From Paenibacillus sp. J45TS6 (GTDB lineage: Bacteria; Bacillota; Bacilli; Paenibacillales; Paenibacillaceae), in the NCBI RefSeq assembly GCF_018403285.1, contig NZ_BOSJ01000007.1, positions 124,001 through 188,000 of the forward strand: a DNA stretch of 64,000 nucleotides, read 5' to 3'. This document shows, one piece after another, positions 1 to 7,880 of the stretch. The notes under the pieces were generated by a model. The model was not told the origin of the DNA. It saw only the letters and a program-made list of their open reading frames with translations, and ran no database searches. Made by a program: the position numbers and the translations under genes. Within the stretch, counting starts at the first letter, position 1. Every line of letters begins with the position of its first letter.

Positions 1-68
1 TCTAAATCGGTCCGAGTTTTACTATATAAAAATATCGTCATTTTGGATCCTTCAAAAGGTTATAAGTA

Positions 69-179
69 TTACCTTCTTTTCCTGAGCATTTTATATATTA
101 GATAAATGATTATTACAACAAGTAATACCTGTGATCCCATTATTAGATAAGGGATCGTCACTGTCTCTAAATCATGCAT
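69..179 (-). CDS. Small membrane protein, 36 aa (hypothetical)
   Basis: This short reading frame starts with ATG 7 bases after a good ribosome site (AAAGGGTG on the minus strand). The product is an acidic N-terminus (MHDLETVTIPYL), one hydrophobic helix at about residues 9-29, and a basic tail (KMLRKRR). That charge pattern fits a single-pass protein with its C-terminus inside the cell. I do not recognise the family. Support comes only from the ribosome site and the clean membrane-helix layout. Confidence 0.45.
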   Translation of the reverse strand: MHDLETVTIPYLIMGSQVLLVVIIIYLIYKMLRKRR

Positions 180-968
180 TTAATACACCCTTTCCATATT
201 TTTAAAAGTTGATAAAAGTTGAATAAAACCTACCTTCCCTAATCATTATAGAAACACTTAATTAAGGACTAATTCTTAATTTTATCTTCAATTTATTTAT
301 ATGATAATCCTATCACGTATACCATGTTTCCCCAAGTCTTGGTTAGAATAAGGGTGAAGATATCTAGAATATTTCACGACTTCCGTTTTGTAAGGGGGTT
401 GAATTTCACTATGACACTGACTGGTAATCAATTTCGTTGGATAGGAATTGTTTGCACGTATATGAATTCAGGAATATCACAACTACATATAGACTTTAAA
501 ACAAGGTTGTTTCTGAATTATTGGTCGCACCTTTTTTATGTCCTTTGGTTGTAGCCTGGGCTTGTTTCTACTGGATGGTTTTCCCATTAAGCTAACGGGC
601 AGAATAGTTTAACAACCACTAGAATTAAATTCATATCTAGATTGAATGTTTATCTCATTAACAGAGAGCTAATATAAGAACAGGTGCCCATATATCAATA
701 GGCACCATAAGTGTTCGAGAATTACTTTAGATTATTGATGGAGATGTCTAGCCGGTTAGAGATTTGCGGGAAATTGCCAATGAATACTTTTTTTGTTTTG
801 GTCCCCTGCCGAGTATTGCCAATATAGTTGGCTCCTACTAAAAATAAACTAACGCTCCCAATTCCCTTTATTTAACTTTTTATGTAATTATCAAAATACA
901 AATACATATAAAGAGAATAAGATGTCTATACTCTAGTTTTAATATGGCGCTCTAGCCAGTCAGTATTT
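180..968. other. Gene-poor AT-rich stretch
   Basis: No convincing gene is seen here. A 76-codon frame at 324-554 has no ribosome site and an unusual composition, so it is not called. The stretch contains one isolated arm of the dispersed repeat (586-613). Around 655-720 there is a weak look-alike of a whole repeat: ATTAACAGAGAGCTAATA followed by a GGTGCC...GGCACC hairpin. Confidence 0.5.
586..613 (+). repeat. Isolated arm of the dispersed structured repeat
   Basis: The sequence ATTAAGCTAACGGGCAG followed by AATAGTTTAAC matches the right arm of the repeat described at 3122-3220. No terminator hairpin or left arm precedes it, so it is a solo or decayed copy, the leftmost in the window. Confidence 0.6.
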
Positions 969-1005
969 AAAAGCCAAAGTTCCGTTGTCGGTTACTTTGG
1001 CTTTT
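969..1005 (-). terminator. Intrinsic terminator of the secreted-protein pair
   Basis: A 12-bp stem (AAAAGCCAAAGT / ACTTTGGCTTTT) with a 13-base loop lies directly after the stop of the minus-strand gene ending at 1020. On that strand it ends in a U-rich run. Confidence 0.75.
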
Positions 1006-1019
1006 ATGTAGTGACTCAA

Positions 1020-1631
1020 TTATTCTTTAATTTGACCAATAACATTCATGACATCATCAAGAGTACCTGTTATTGTAGAGGCAGTATAGAAATGATCCGA
1101 TGTCATTAAATGAACGACTTTTCTATTCTCCCCATCTACATAGGCAGCAGTGTAATCATTAATTTTGGTTACTTGTACTTGTTCCAAATGATAGGAGTTT
1201 TCTAAACTTGCAATAGTCTCTTCATCAGTTAGAGTAGCGGGCACTTGAGTAAAGAGAATTTCACTACCAGATTGAGTGTTATAAAATGTCCGGAGCTGAA
1301 GCCCAATATCTGTTTTCCTTGCATATATTTCACCTTCGGTTAGTAACGCATTACTTTTAGTGACAGAAGATATATCTGGAACCGATTTAGGGATAAAGAT
1401 TTCATTAGCCGACACTGTGGAAAGATCCACAGTTCCTTCCAGTTGAGTATCTTGATTTACTGTTGCGTCATTGTTTACAGCTTGCGAAGACTGAGCTTCT
1501 TGATTAGTTACTACTGAGCTTGTTGTAGCTTGAGCTTGTGCAATGCTATTCCCATCAGCGTAAGAATGGTAGATGAATCCTCCACTTGCAAGAATAGTGG
1601 CCACGCTTGCAACAAATAATGTTTTTTTCAT
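1020..1631 (-). CDS. Secreted protein with DUF4367-like C-terminus (hypothetical)
   Basis: The 203-residue product begins with a signal peptide (MKK, hydrophobic 5-22, cleavage probably after YADG). A low-complexity Ser/Thr/Gln/Ala linker follows to about residue 75. The C-terminal part (about 90-203) ends with a pattern (TASTITGTLDDVMNVIGQ) like the end of DUF4367-type domains found in secreted or anti-sigma-associated proteins. The start is fixed by AAGGAGG. It lies 12 bases after the peptidoglycan-binding gene at 1644-2117, so the two are probably co-transcribed. Function is unknown. Confidence 0.7.
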   Translation of the reverse strand: MKKTLFVASVATILASGGFIYHSYADGNSIAQAQATTSSVVTNQEAQSSQAVNNDATVNQDTQLEGTVDLSTVSANEIFIPKSVPDISSVTKSNALLTEGEIYARKTDIGLQLRTFYNTQSGSEILFTQVPATLTDEETIASLENSYHLEQVQVTKINDYTAAYVDGENRKVVHLMTSDHFYTASTITGTLDDVMNVIGQIKE

Positions 1632-1643
1632 TTTTCATCCTCC

Positions 1644-2117
1644 TTAATAAACGCTACCAGAGTTAACGACGGCGTTATTACTCTTATACAATAATTGATA
1701 GGACAAATTAGCATTGTTATTTTTGTTAGCATACATCGCCCAATATGTTGAGCTTTCCCCTGTCCATAAAGAGAAACTTACATCAGGAACTTCTACAATG
1801 GTATAGGAACTCATCTTATTCCAAGTCCCTGAACCAACTATACCGTCAGATGTTAGTTTGTGACTACTTTGAAAGCTTTTTGCCGCGTTAAACGTACCTG
1901 TTCCGAAACTGCCATCGATACTTCCGACTGTAGATTGTAACCCAAAGCAGTACAAATTAACTTGTAACGCCTTTACATAACCACCACTATTTCCACTTTT
2001 AAGTGTAGGGAAACCAGCAAAATCCACTGCTGCGCTTGCAGAAGCTATACCCGCCGCCAACGAGGAACCTAATAGGGCCAATGGGATAAGCTTTGCTAAT
2101 AGTTTCTTTTTAAACAT
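1644..2117 (-). CDS. Secreted peptidoglycan-binding-domain protein
   Basis: The 157-residue product has a signal peptide (positive start MFKKKLLAK, hydrophobic core, AxA-type site near residue 28). A PG_binding_1-like domain follows at about 38-105: the pattern LKSGNSGGYVKALQ...GSIDGSFGTGTFNAAKSFQ...DGIVGSGTW is typical of the three-helix cell-wall-binding fold. The C-terminal 50 residues are unassigned and probably beta-rich. No catalytic domain is visible, so it may anchor to the wall or be a small binding protein. The ribosome site GGAAGGAG supports the start. Confidence 0.8.
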   Translation of the reverse strand: MFKKKLLAKLIPLALLGSSLAAGIASASAAVDFAGFPTLKSGNSGGYVKALQVNLYCFGLQSTVGSIDGSFGTGTFNAAKSFQSSHKLTSDGIVGSGTWNKMSSYTIVEVPDVSFSLWTGESSTYWAMYANKNNNANLSYQLLYKSNNAVVNSGSVY

Positions 2118-2491
2118 AGTTTAACTCCTTCCAAATAATAGTTTCATATATTAGAACACGTGAAAGTAGCAAAAAGTTATATATTTTAAAAAAAGTAAAA
2201 AAAATACAATAAGAGATTAAACTGTACCCTTTGTAAAGTTTAATCTATATCAGCTAATATCTTGTCAAGATTATCGGTAAAAGGAACTTAAATCATGATG
2301 ACAAATAACCCTCCAACCCATTTTTTGGAAGCTTACACCAATTCAAAAAAGTTTGGCAGTGCGAAAAGATTTTTGATCTTCAGGATGACATAAAGCCAAT
2401 GAACTAGCTTATTTGCCATGCGACTAATGCTATTTTATGTTGCTTTCCTTCTGCTCTTTTGCGATGTAAAAAATAAAAAGGAGGTTAATGA

Positions 2492-2691
2492 ATGAAAGGA
2501 ATCTTTGATCGGTTTGAAGGTGATTACGCGGTAATCGAAATAGATGGACAGACACATGATGTTTCTAATTCCATTGTTGATGCTTTTATCAAAGTGGGAG
2601 ATGTAGTTACGTATGGAAGCCAAAACCGACTGAAATAGAGCAACGAGAGAAGCAAATTGAGAAGCTTATGGACGATGTTTGGGAAGATTGA
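2492..2691 (+). pseudogene. DUF3006-family gene with a frameshift
   Basis: After AAGGAGG the frame reads MKGIFDRFEGDYAVIEIDG, the typical start of DUF3006 proteins (small OB-like proteins usually encoded next to ComEC-like MBL-fold hydrolases), and stops at 2636. The expected C-terminus (KPTEIEQREKQIEKLMDDVW, then ED) continues in the next frame and stops at 2691. The two join at the A-run at 2622-2625, so a one-base indel there explains the break. No MBL-hydrolase gene is adjacent, so this looks like a decayed remnant. Confidence 0.7.
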
Positions 2692-3121
2692 TCGATAATT
2701 TATTTCTACAATTATAGTTTACTTATTGTAAAAACCTGATTACGCTTTTAGAAGTCGGGTTTAATCTATTTATTCTATCTGATTTCTGTTCAGCGTTATT
2801 AACCGTTTGGATATTTCTTCTAAACCAGTTGAATTGATTGCAGAAATGGCTGTTATGAATAGGTTTTTTTAAATAAATGGTTTGAAGCAAGACCGCAATG
2901 AACGAAGTTATGTAATAAAATAGAATAATATATTATTATTGAAATTTATTTGGCAATTTAATCGATACAGCGAGCCCTTTTAGAACTATGCAAATACCGA
3001 TTTTTGCTGGATCGTTGTCGACCGTCAATTCGATGACGTCAAAGGACACCCGAATCGGGTGCTCTTAGCTTTTGCTCAACCAACGATACGATGAACCCTA
3101 TTATAAGAAGAAATGCTGATC
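2692..3121. other. Non-coding stretch with two hairpins
   Basis: No gene is seen. A weak terminator-like hairpin (AAACCTGA / TCGGGTTT) lies at about 2729-2761, after the DUF3006 remnant. A perfect CACCCG-AAT-CGGGTG hairpin lies near 3048-3062, followed by CTCTTAGCTTTTGCTC, which may be a decayed copy of the dispersed repeat. Confidence 0.4.
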
Positions 3122-3220
3122 ATTAAGCTAACGAGAAAACGATAGCTCAATAAGAACAAGTAAGCAGCCGCTCAAAAGACCGGTTGCTTTTTCTTTTAGC
3201 TAACGAACAGATTAGTTTAA
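3122..3220 (+). repeat. Structured dispersed repeat, full copy
   Basis: The left arm is ATTAAGCTAACGAG-AAAA-CGATAGCTCAA. The centre is a terminator hairpin, AGCAGCCG...CGGTTGCTTTTTC (3164-3194). The right arm is TTAGCTAACGAACAGATTAG plus TTTAA. The outer ends (ATTAA..CTA / TAGTTTAA) and the inner ends (CGWTAGYTYAA / TTTTAGCTAACG) can pair to form one long imperfect hairpin with an internal loop. It separates the DUF3006 remnant from the secreted operon. Confidence 0.8.
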
Positions 3221-3223
3221 TTA

Positions 3224-3322
3224 ATGCTGAGACTTCGGAATAACTTTTTAAAACTTGTAGCCAAGAAAAATGAAGATATAAATAATCTTGAACAAAAACT
3301 AAATGAAATTGAAGCTATTTAA
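3224..3322 (+). CDS. Possible 32-aa coiled-coil mini-protein or fragment
   Basis: A 32-codon frame (MLRLRNNFLKLVAKKNED, then a Leu/Glu/Lys-rich helix ending EIEAI) begins within 4 bases of the repeat's right end. It has a coding-like composition but no good ribosome site. It may be the 3' end of a lost gene rather than a working gene. The following 340 bases (3323-3666) hold nothing recognisable. Confidence 0.25.
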   Translation: MLRLRNNFLKLVAKKNEDINNLEQKLNEIEAI

Positions 3323-3666
3323 GTTTTGTATCTGATTTTTTTCATTTCTAAAATTTATAGTTATCGCAATCTATTTCTGTTGGAAGAGGTTTATATTCCT
3401 CTATTTGAGAATTCAATATATGTATCTGGGAACTCTGTATATTTTAATGCTAGCATCATTAACCTCTCTAAAATGTATGTAGAAAGTATTACAGTGTGAT
3501 ACTTTCTACACTTAAAGTGCCTCTTATATTATCGACTATTAAGATGATAACTTTCTTAGTTCTATCTAGCATAGAGAATATTAATTGTTATATTTTTCCT
3601 GTATTTTCTGATAATATTAGTATATAGTTTCCAATTGAAAATAAACAATACAACTCAGGAGGACGT

Positions 3667-4386
3667 ATGAAAAACAAAAAAAATAAACTGATTATAGGAG
3701 GTCTATTTTTTACTACTCTAATGGCAATTGGAATCGTATTTAATACACCAACTTTAAAGGCAGAGAATCCAGCTCTTAATTCAGATGAATTCACAATTAG
3801 TGATAGAATTAATACTTCAGAGAAAGAGCTGAAAATACTAGAAGAGAACACGAATCAAGAAATAGAGGCATTAATCTCCTTAGATGGACAGCATGAAGTT
3901 GAAATTGCTAAAGCGATTTCAACTGAAACGGGAATAGAAATCGAAGCAATGTATCATGCATACACGTATGAAGACGAAGTAATCAGCGGTGGATTTATTT
4001 TAGAAGAGGACCAAACAATTGAAGATGCAGTGGTTAAATATGAAGATGATCTCAAAACTATGCTTGTAAATCAAATTGAAAATTATGAGGAAGAAGTTTC
4101 TCTAAAAGAAAGATCACTTATATTAGAACAAAATCCCAATGCAGAAAAAGCACAAGAGGAACAACGTTCTGTGGAAGCAAAAAAAGAACTTATTCATGTA
4201 TTTAAAGAGAGATTGAATGAACTTAACAATGACGGACTAAAAATATATGGCTTAAAAGTAAAGGGAACTGGTGAAAATCTTTTAAAATTAAAGTCACAGG
4301 AAGAAGTTAGATTAGTAGAAAAAGTAACTGGAGATAATGAAAATTGGAAACCAATTAACACGGTTACGTCGGAGGTACAAAATTAA
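3667..4386 (+). CDS. Secreted helical protein, 239 aa (hypothetical)
   Basis: It begins with a signal peptide (MKNKKNKLIIGG, hydrophobic to about residue 26, cleavage near LKAEN). The rest is strongly charged, rich in Glu and Lys, and predicted mainly helical or coiled-coil from about 45 to 210. The ribosome site CAGGAGG supports the ATG. It is the first gene of a three-gene operon of exported proteins, and its TAA shares one base with the next ATG. I recognise no family. Confidence 0.7.
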   Translation: MKNKKNKLIIGGLFFTTLMAIGIVFNTPTLKAENPALNSDEFTISDRINTSEKELKILEENTNQEIEALISLDGQHEVEIAKAISTETGIEIEAMYHAYTYEDEVISGGFILEEDQTIEDAVVKYEDDLKTMLVNQIENYEEEVSLKERSLILEQNPNAEKAQEEQRSVEAKKELIHVFKERLNELNNDGLKIYGLKVKGTGENLLKLKSQEEVRLVEKVTGDNENWKPINTVTSEVQN

Positions 4387-5315
4387 TGTTTAAAAAATTC
4401 ATATCGATAGTTCTTGCGACAATGATGATTTTTATAGGTGTTTCTAATGTAAATGCTGCTCCAGCTGAAGATTGGGTTCCTTGGAAAGGAGACTCTAGTA
4501 TATATGTTACTTCAAGTTATGAAAGATTTAGTCATCAACAAATTTATTTTAGGAGTGCTACAGTAGGTTTCTATGATTCTACATTTGATACTTATGAGCA
4601 TTCAGCAGTTTTTTATGATTACGAAAATAAAGCCTTTGCTAGGGATGCAGCGGGATCAGCTTTTGAATCTAATTTTCCGGATCCATATTTAGATACACAA
4701 ATTTTAAACAGCTGGGGTGTTGCAGGTAGTAAAAGTGAACCAGATGTTTCTGTAGGATCATACGATCCTAATGAATTTGTATCAGGTAAGTGGTATTATT
4801 CGACAGTTAAATTGGATAATACTGATAGTACAAAGAGTATGTATAAAATAACTGCACAAGAAGGAACTAACTACGGGTGTGGGAAATATTGTGTGAATGG
4901 TAATTCTAGTGCAATTCTTGTTCCTTTTGACCCGGAATTTACGGCTCCAGATAATCAAAGGTACAGATATGAATGGGAAGACAATAACTCAATGGCTGTT
5001 TCTCCAGATGACATATTAGTTAATGAATGGGGAGGAGGAACAATTACCTCAACTCAAGATCCTGACTACTGGAAATTTCAAGCTACAACAGGTGGCTATC
5101 ATAAGGTAATATTAAATAATCCTAAAGGTAGTTATAACTATAATGTTACTATATTTAACAGTTCTGGAACACAAGTCGCGAGACTTGCAGATAGTGCTGA
5201 TGGTTATGATGAACGGAACGATGTATATCTAAGTCCAGGAACCTATTATTTTAAAGTATCATCTGCATTAGGTTCATCTGCAGATTTACAATATCATTTA
5301 CACATTAAAAAATAA
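4386..5315 (+). CDS. Secreted protein with PPC-like C-terminal beta-sandwich
   Basis: The 309-residue product has a signal peptide ending VNAAPA near residue 26. Its N-terminal part (30-185) is rich in Tyr, Ser and Asp and has a Cys pair (YGCGKYC). The C-terminal 85 residues (PDYWKFQATTGGYHKVIL ... LSPGTYYFKVSSA) match the pattern of a bacterial pre-peptidase C-terminal (PPC) domain, often found on exported proteases, but no protease domain is visible. Translation is probably coupled to the gene at 3667 through the one-base overlap. Confidence 0.7.
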   Translation: MFKKFISIVLATMMIFIGVSNVNAAPAEDWVPWKGDSSIYVTSSYERFSHQQIYFRSATVGFYDSTFDTYEHSAVFYDYENKAFARDAAGSAFESNFPDPYLDTQILNSWGVAGSKSEPDVSVGSYDPNEFVSGKWYYSTVKLDNTDSTKSMYKITAQEGTNYGCGKYCVNGNSSAILVPFDPEFTAPDNQRYRYEWEDNNSMAVSPDDILVNEWGGGTITSTQDPDYWKFQATTGGYHKVILNNPKGSYNYNVTIFNSSGTQVARLADSADGYDERNDVYLSPGTYYFKVSSALGSSADLQYHLHIKK

Positions 5316-5334
5316 GAGAAATAAGGAGTAACTA

Positions 5335-5715
5335 ATGAAAAAGTTATGGTCTTTAGCAATATGTTTCTGTTTAACTTTGTTATTAACTGCTTGTGGAGAC
5401 AAGATATCTCCTAAAAAAGTTGGAGACATGTTAAGTAATGAAGGAATCGAAGTAACATTCGGGGATAATATGGAGGAAAATTATTATCATTATTTTTTAA
5501 ATAAAGATGCGAATTTTGCTATATATTTTCTTAAAGATACAGAAGAAGCAGAGGAACAAGAAAAATCTTTCAAAGATCCTAAGTATAAAACTTTTCTTGT
5601 GAATAATGGTAATTTGATAGTCTATTATTATATGAACGGTGAAGCAGATCAAGAATTAGATTCTAAGATATCAAATTTCGTTGAAAAATTTGATGAGCTA
5701 ATAGAGGATAAATAA
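5335..5715 (+). CDS. Small lipoprotein (hypothetical)
   Basis: The 126-residue product has a lipoprotein signal with a clear lipobox (LLLTAC, Cys at residue 20) and would be attached to the outer face of the membrane. The mature part is acidic. It lies 19 bases after the PPC-type gene with its own AAGGAG site and is the last gene of the exported trio. No family was recognised. Confidence 0.75.
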   Translation: MKKLWSLAICFCLTLLLTACGDKISPKKVGDMLSNEGIEVTFGDNMEENYYHYFLNKDANFAIYFLKDTEEAEEQEKSFKDPKYKTFLVNNGNLIVYYYMNGEADQELDSKISNFVEKFDELIEDK

Positions 5716-5791
5716 AGATCTCGATTCAGAAATTTGATCGTAACCTTCTCTTTAGATGACGTGTTGTGATTTATGAGAGACTATTAGATTC

Positions 5792-5961
5792 AATATTGTT
5801 AGCGAAAATATGGTTCAAGAAGAAAAAGTAAGCAACTGATCAATAAACCGGTTGCTTTTCTTTAAGCTTATAGGAATATCATCCCCAATGTATGGAGGAG
5901 CAGCTTGCCAGTTGGCAGTTGCTCCTTTTAGTTATGTAAACCGGCAGGAAAGTTGATTAAA
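5792..5961 (+). repeat. Compound copy of the structured repeat with two terminators
   Basis: It has a decayed left arm (ATTGTTAGCGAAAATATGGT plus TCAA). The first terminator is AGCAACTG...CGGTTGCTTTTC (5831-5860), followed by a partial right arm (TTTAAGCTTATAGG). A second terminator of a different sequence follows, GGAGCAGCTTGCC...GGCAGTTGCTCCTTTT (about 5898-5929), then a right arm AACCGGCAGGAAAGTTGATT plus AAAC. Two repeats with different central hairpins seem to have been joined, as if a unit between them was lost. Confidence 0.65.
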
Positions 5962-6050
5962 CAGACACATAAATATTCCTCACAAAGGGTTTTATGGTAC
6001 TTGGTGAATATAAACATATGCTATTTAAAAAAGCGTCTTAGGAGGATATT

Positions 6051-6368
6051 ATGAATGAAAACTACACGAAGATAATATTAACTGGAATACTGTTAAGCTT
6101 GTTGATCATTGCCTTTAAACCTAACCAAAAGGTTGAACCAACAATTATTCCACCATCCAATGTAACTGTAAGCAGTAATAACGAATTCATCCAAATTTCC
6201 TCAAACATTATTGGTGTGAAAGATGACGGAACGCATTCTGGCATTCGTGGACAACTACTGGTGTTTGAATACAACAATACATCTAAGTTATTTGAGTTTA
6301 AAGGATCACTTAATTATGAAGAGTACATCAATCATCCAGAAAAATACGGGATAGCTGTTAGAAAGTAA
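6051..6368 (+). CDS. Small single-pass membrane or secreted protein, 105 aa
   Basis: The ribosome site TAGGAGG precedes the ATG. Residues 8-24 (IILTGILLSLLIIAFKP) form an uncleaved helix or signal anchor. The rest (about 30-105) is a small domain with no match I know (ending YINHPEKYGIAVRK). It stands alone between two copies of the structured repeat, a one-gene unit. Confidence 0.65.
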   Translation: MNENYTKIILTGILLSLLIIAFKPNQKVEPTIIPPSNVTVSSNNEFIQISSNIIGVKDDGTHSGIRGQLLVFEYNNTSKLFEFKGSLNYEEYINHPEKYGIAVRK

Positions 6369-6401
6369 ATAGTAATTTAGTATTTATATTCCGAGTTCTT
6401 C

Positions 6402-6501
6402 ATTGAGCTAACAGAATAAACGTTAGATGAACACAGCAGGGAGCAGCTTACCACTTGGCAACTGCTCTCTTTTATTTACAAACCAGCAGAGTAGGATAGC
6501 G
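6402..6501 (+). repeat. Structured dispersed repeat, full copy
   Basis: The left arm is ATTGAGCTAACAGAATAAAC plus GTTAGATGAA. The central terminator is GGGAGCAGCTTACC...GGCAACTGCTCTC (6440-6469), the GGAGCAG type also seen at 5898 and 24444. The right arm is AACCAGCAGAGTAGGATAGC. It follows the gene ending at 6368. Confidence 0.75.
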
Positions 6502-6595
6502 TGACGAAATGTACGAAACTTTATCTCGATGAATAATAAGTTTTGCTCAGGTAACCTTAATAAAAACATGGATCTTTTATTAAGGAGGAACAAGA

Positions 6596-7063
6596 TTGTT
6601 TAACTACATAGTACTCGTATTAATGGTGATGATAAACGTATCAGGACATAACGAATGGGTGAACATTGATCAAACTGAAGAGAAAGTTATCAAGTCATAT
6701 GAAAATCGGAGTGGGTTAAAAATAACTCTTCCTACGTTTCTTCCTTACAATATAAAAAAAACTGAAACAAAAGATATCAGTAAAGAACAAATAGAAGTCC
6801 GATATTATGGATTTGAGGCAGGAGATCAAATATTATTAAGCATTAGTAAAGAGAATAAAAAATTTGATCGTATTAAGCATTATGATGGAGCTTCCTATGC
6901 AAAGAAATTATTCTTAAAAGGAGAAGTTCCAGCTATTTTGTTAACTAGAGATTATAAAAGCTTAACTTTTGTTCACTCAGGAATACAGTATATAATTACT
7001 GATTTTACAGGAAGGCCACTTGATGATCAGGAAATCCAAAAAATAGCGGATTCAATGCTATAA
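6596..7063 (+). CDS. Secreted DUF4367-like protein, 155 aa
   Basis: Translation starts at TTG, 7 bases after a strong AAGGAGG. The first 17 residues form a signal peptide or anchor. The remainder runs through LKITLPTFLPYNIKK...KSLTFVHSGIQYIITDFTG, then RPLDDQEIQKIADSML. This is the usual layout of DUF4367-type domains, which end with a strand and a helix holding IAxSL. Such domains occur outside the membrane in anti-sigma-linked proteins, but the role here is unknown. It is flanked by repeats on both sides. Confidence 0.7.
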   Translation: MFNYIVLVLMVMINVSGHNEWVNIDQTEEKVIKSYENRSGLKITLPTFLPYNIKKTETKDISKEQIEVRYYGFEAGDQILLSISKENKKFDRIKHYDGASYAKKLFLKGEVPAILLTRDYKSLTFVHSGIQYIITDFTGRPLDDQEIQKIADSML

Positions 7064-7086
7064 TCTAAATTTATTGTTACGCTAAC

Positions 7087-7185
7087 GAAAAAACGATAGT
7101 TCAAGAAGAAAATGTAAGCAACCGATCAATAGACCGGTTGCTTTTTCTTTAAGCTACTCGGCAGGATAATGCAACTATTCAATCA
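7087..7185 (+). repeat. Structured dispersed repeat, full copy
   Basis: The left arm is TTACGCTAACGAAAAAACGA plus TAGTTCAAG. The central terminator is AGCAACCG-ATCAATAGAC-CGGTTGCTTTTTC (7127-7157). The right arm, AAGCTACTCGGCAGGATAAT, is partly decayed. Confidence 0.8.
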
Positions 7186-7280
7186 CTAAAAGCGTTATAC
7201 TCAAAGGGCTTAGCTTGTCAAGAACGCCTATATAATTTCGTGTAGGGAGAATAAATAATCTTCGATAGGGAGGAATATCT

Positions 7281-7490
7281 ATGGAGCCGAAAGAAGAAAA
7301 ATTTCCGAATGATAACAGCATGGAATCAATCGGAAGTTTAACAGAGAATGAAGCGAAAACTTTCTTGAACCTTATATATGCGATTTTGAAAGATAACGAG
7401 ATCCCGAGCGAAAAATTGATTTCACATGTATTATTAATTTACGAGAAACGAATACCGAAAGTCGTTAAAGCAAGACAGAATAATAATTAA
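7281..7490 (+). CDS. Small hydrophilic protein, 69 aa (hypothetical)
   Basis: Translation starts at ATG after AGGGAGGAA. The product has no signal or membrane segment. It is mixed-charge and probably helical (SLTENEAKTFLNLIYAILKD, then IPSEKLISHVLLIYEKR). No family was recognised. It occupies its own unit between two repeats. Confidence 0.6.
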   Translation: MEPKEEKFPNDNSMESIGSLTENEAKTFLNLIYAILKDNEIPSEKLISHVLLIYEKRIPKVVKARQNNN

Positions 7491-7499
7491 TCATTAATT

Positions 7500-7580
7500 A
7501 GCTGAGCATGTGCTTCGGTAGCTTAGCTTTTTGTTAACAGGCGTTGGACTGATTAAACTAACGGAAAAACGTTAGTTCAA
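7500..7580 (+). repeat. Structured repeat with rearranged parts
   Basis: A terminator hairpin (AGCTGAGC...GCTTAGCTTTTTG, about 7500-7532) is followed by a right-arm-like AACAGGCGTTGGACTGATT. Immediately after that comes the cleanest left arm in the window, TTAAACTAACGGAAAAACGT plus TAGTTCAA (7553-7580), whose AACTAACG / CGTTAGTT forms a perfect hairpin by itself. No central hairpin follows this left arm, so it may be the junction of two units. Confidence 0.65.
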
Positions 7581-7655
7581 TAATGGAGTATATATTTTTA
7601 AAACCGATTTACGATTTCTGTAGCCAAGAAAGCAAGAAAGTAGGAGGTTTAATTT

Positions 7656-7787
7656 ATGAGAGCTCCTCTGAAGTGGATAAGAGCCCTACTAAACCTTAGG
7701 GACAATCCGTTTAATATCTTATATTGGCTACTGCTGATAGCTTTTGTATATGTTTTGGTAGGTTTTTTGGGAATGAACTGGTCATAA
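7656..7787 (+). CDS. Small membrane protein, 43 aa
   Basis: A GTAGGAGG ribosome site lies 8 bases before the ATG. The peptide has a basic N-terminus (MRAPLKWIRALLNLRDNP) and a hydrophobic helix at about 20-39 ending MNWS. It is a one-gene unit between the repeats at 7500 and 7809. No family was recognised. Confidence 0.55.
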   Translation: MRAPLKWIRALLNLRDNPFNILYWLLLIAFVYVLVGFLGMNWS

Positions 7788-7808
7788 ATCTTCCTTTAAT
7801 TGAACGTA

Positions 7809-7880
7809 TGAAGCTAACGTAGAAACGTTAGTTCAAGAAAAAAAGCAACCGATCATAAGACCGGTTGCTTTTCCTTTATC
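7809..7880 (+). repeat. Structured dispersed repeat overlapping a gene end
   Basis: The left arm is GAAGCTAACGTAGAAACGTT plus AGTTCAAG. The central terminator is AGCAACCG...CGGTTGCTTTTCC (7843-7873). The right arm is not recognisable. The minus-strand transporter gene ends inside the hairpin, so the repeat encodes its last residues (KEKQPVL, stop). Confidence 0.75.

Noticed and set aside
324-554. 76-codon open frame on the plus strand
   Set aside because: It has no ribosome site, an unusual composition rich in Phe, Arg and Trp, and no neighbour; probably chance.
2435-2623. 62-codon minus-strand frame
   Set aside because: It is the shadow of the DUF3006 remnant on the other strand, which has a clear family pattern and ribosome site.
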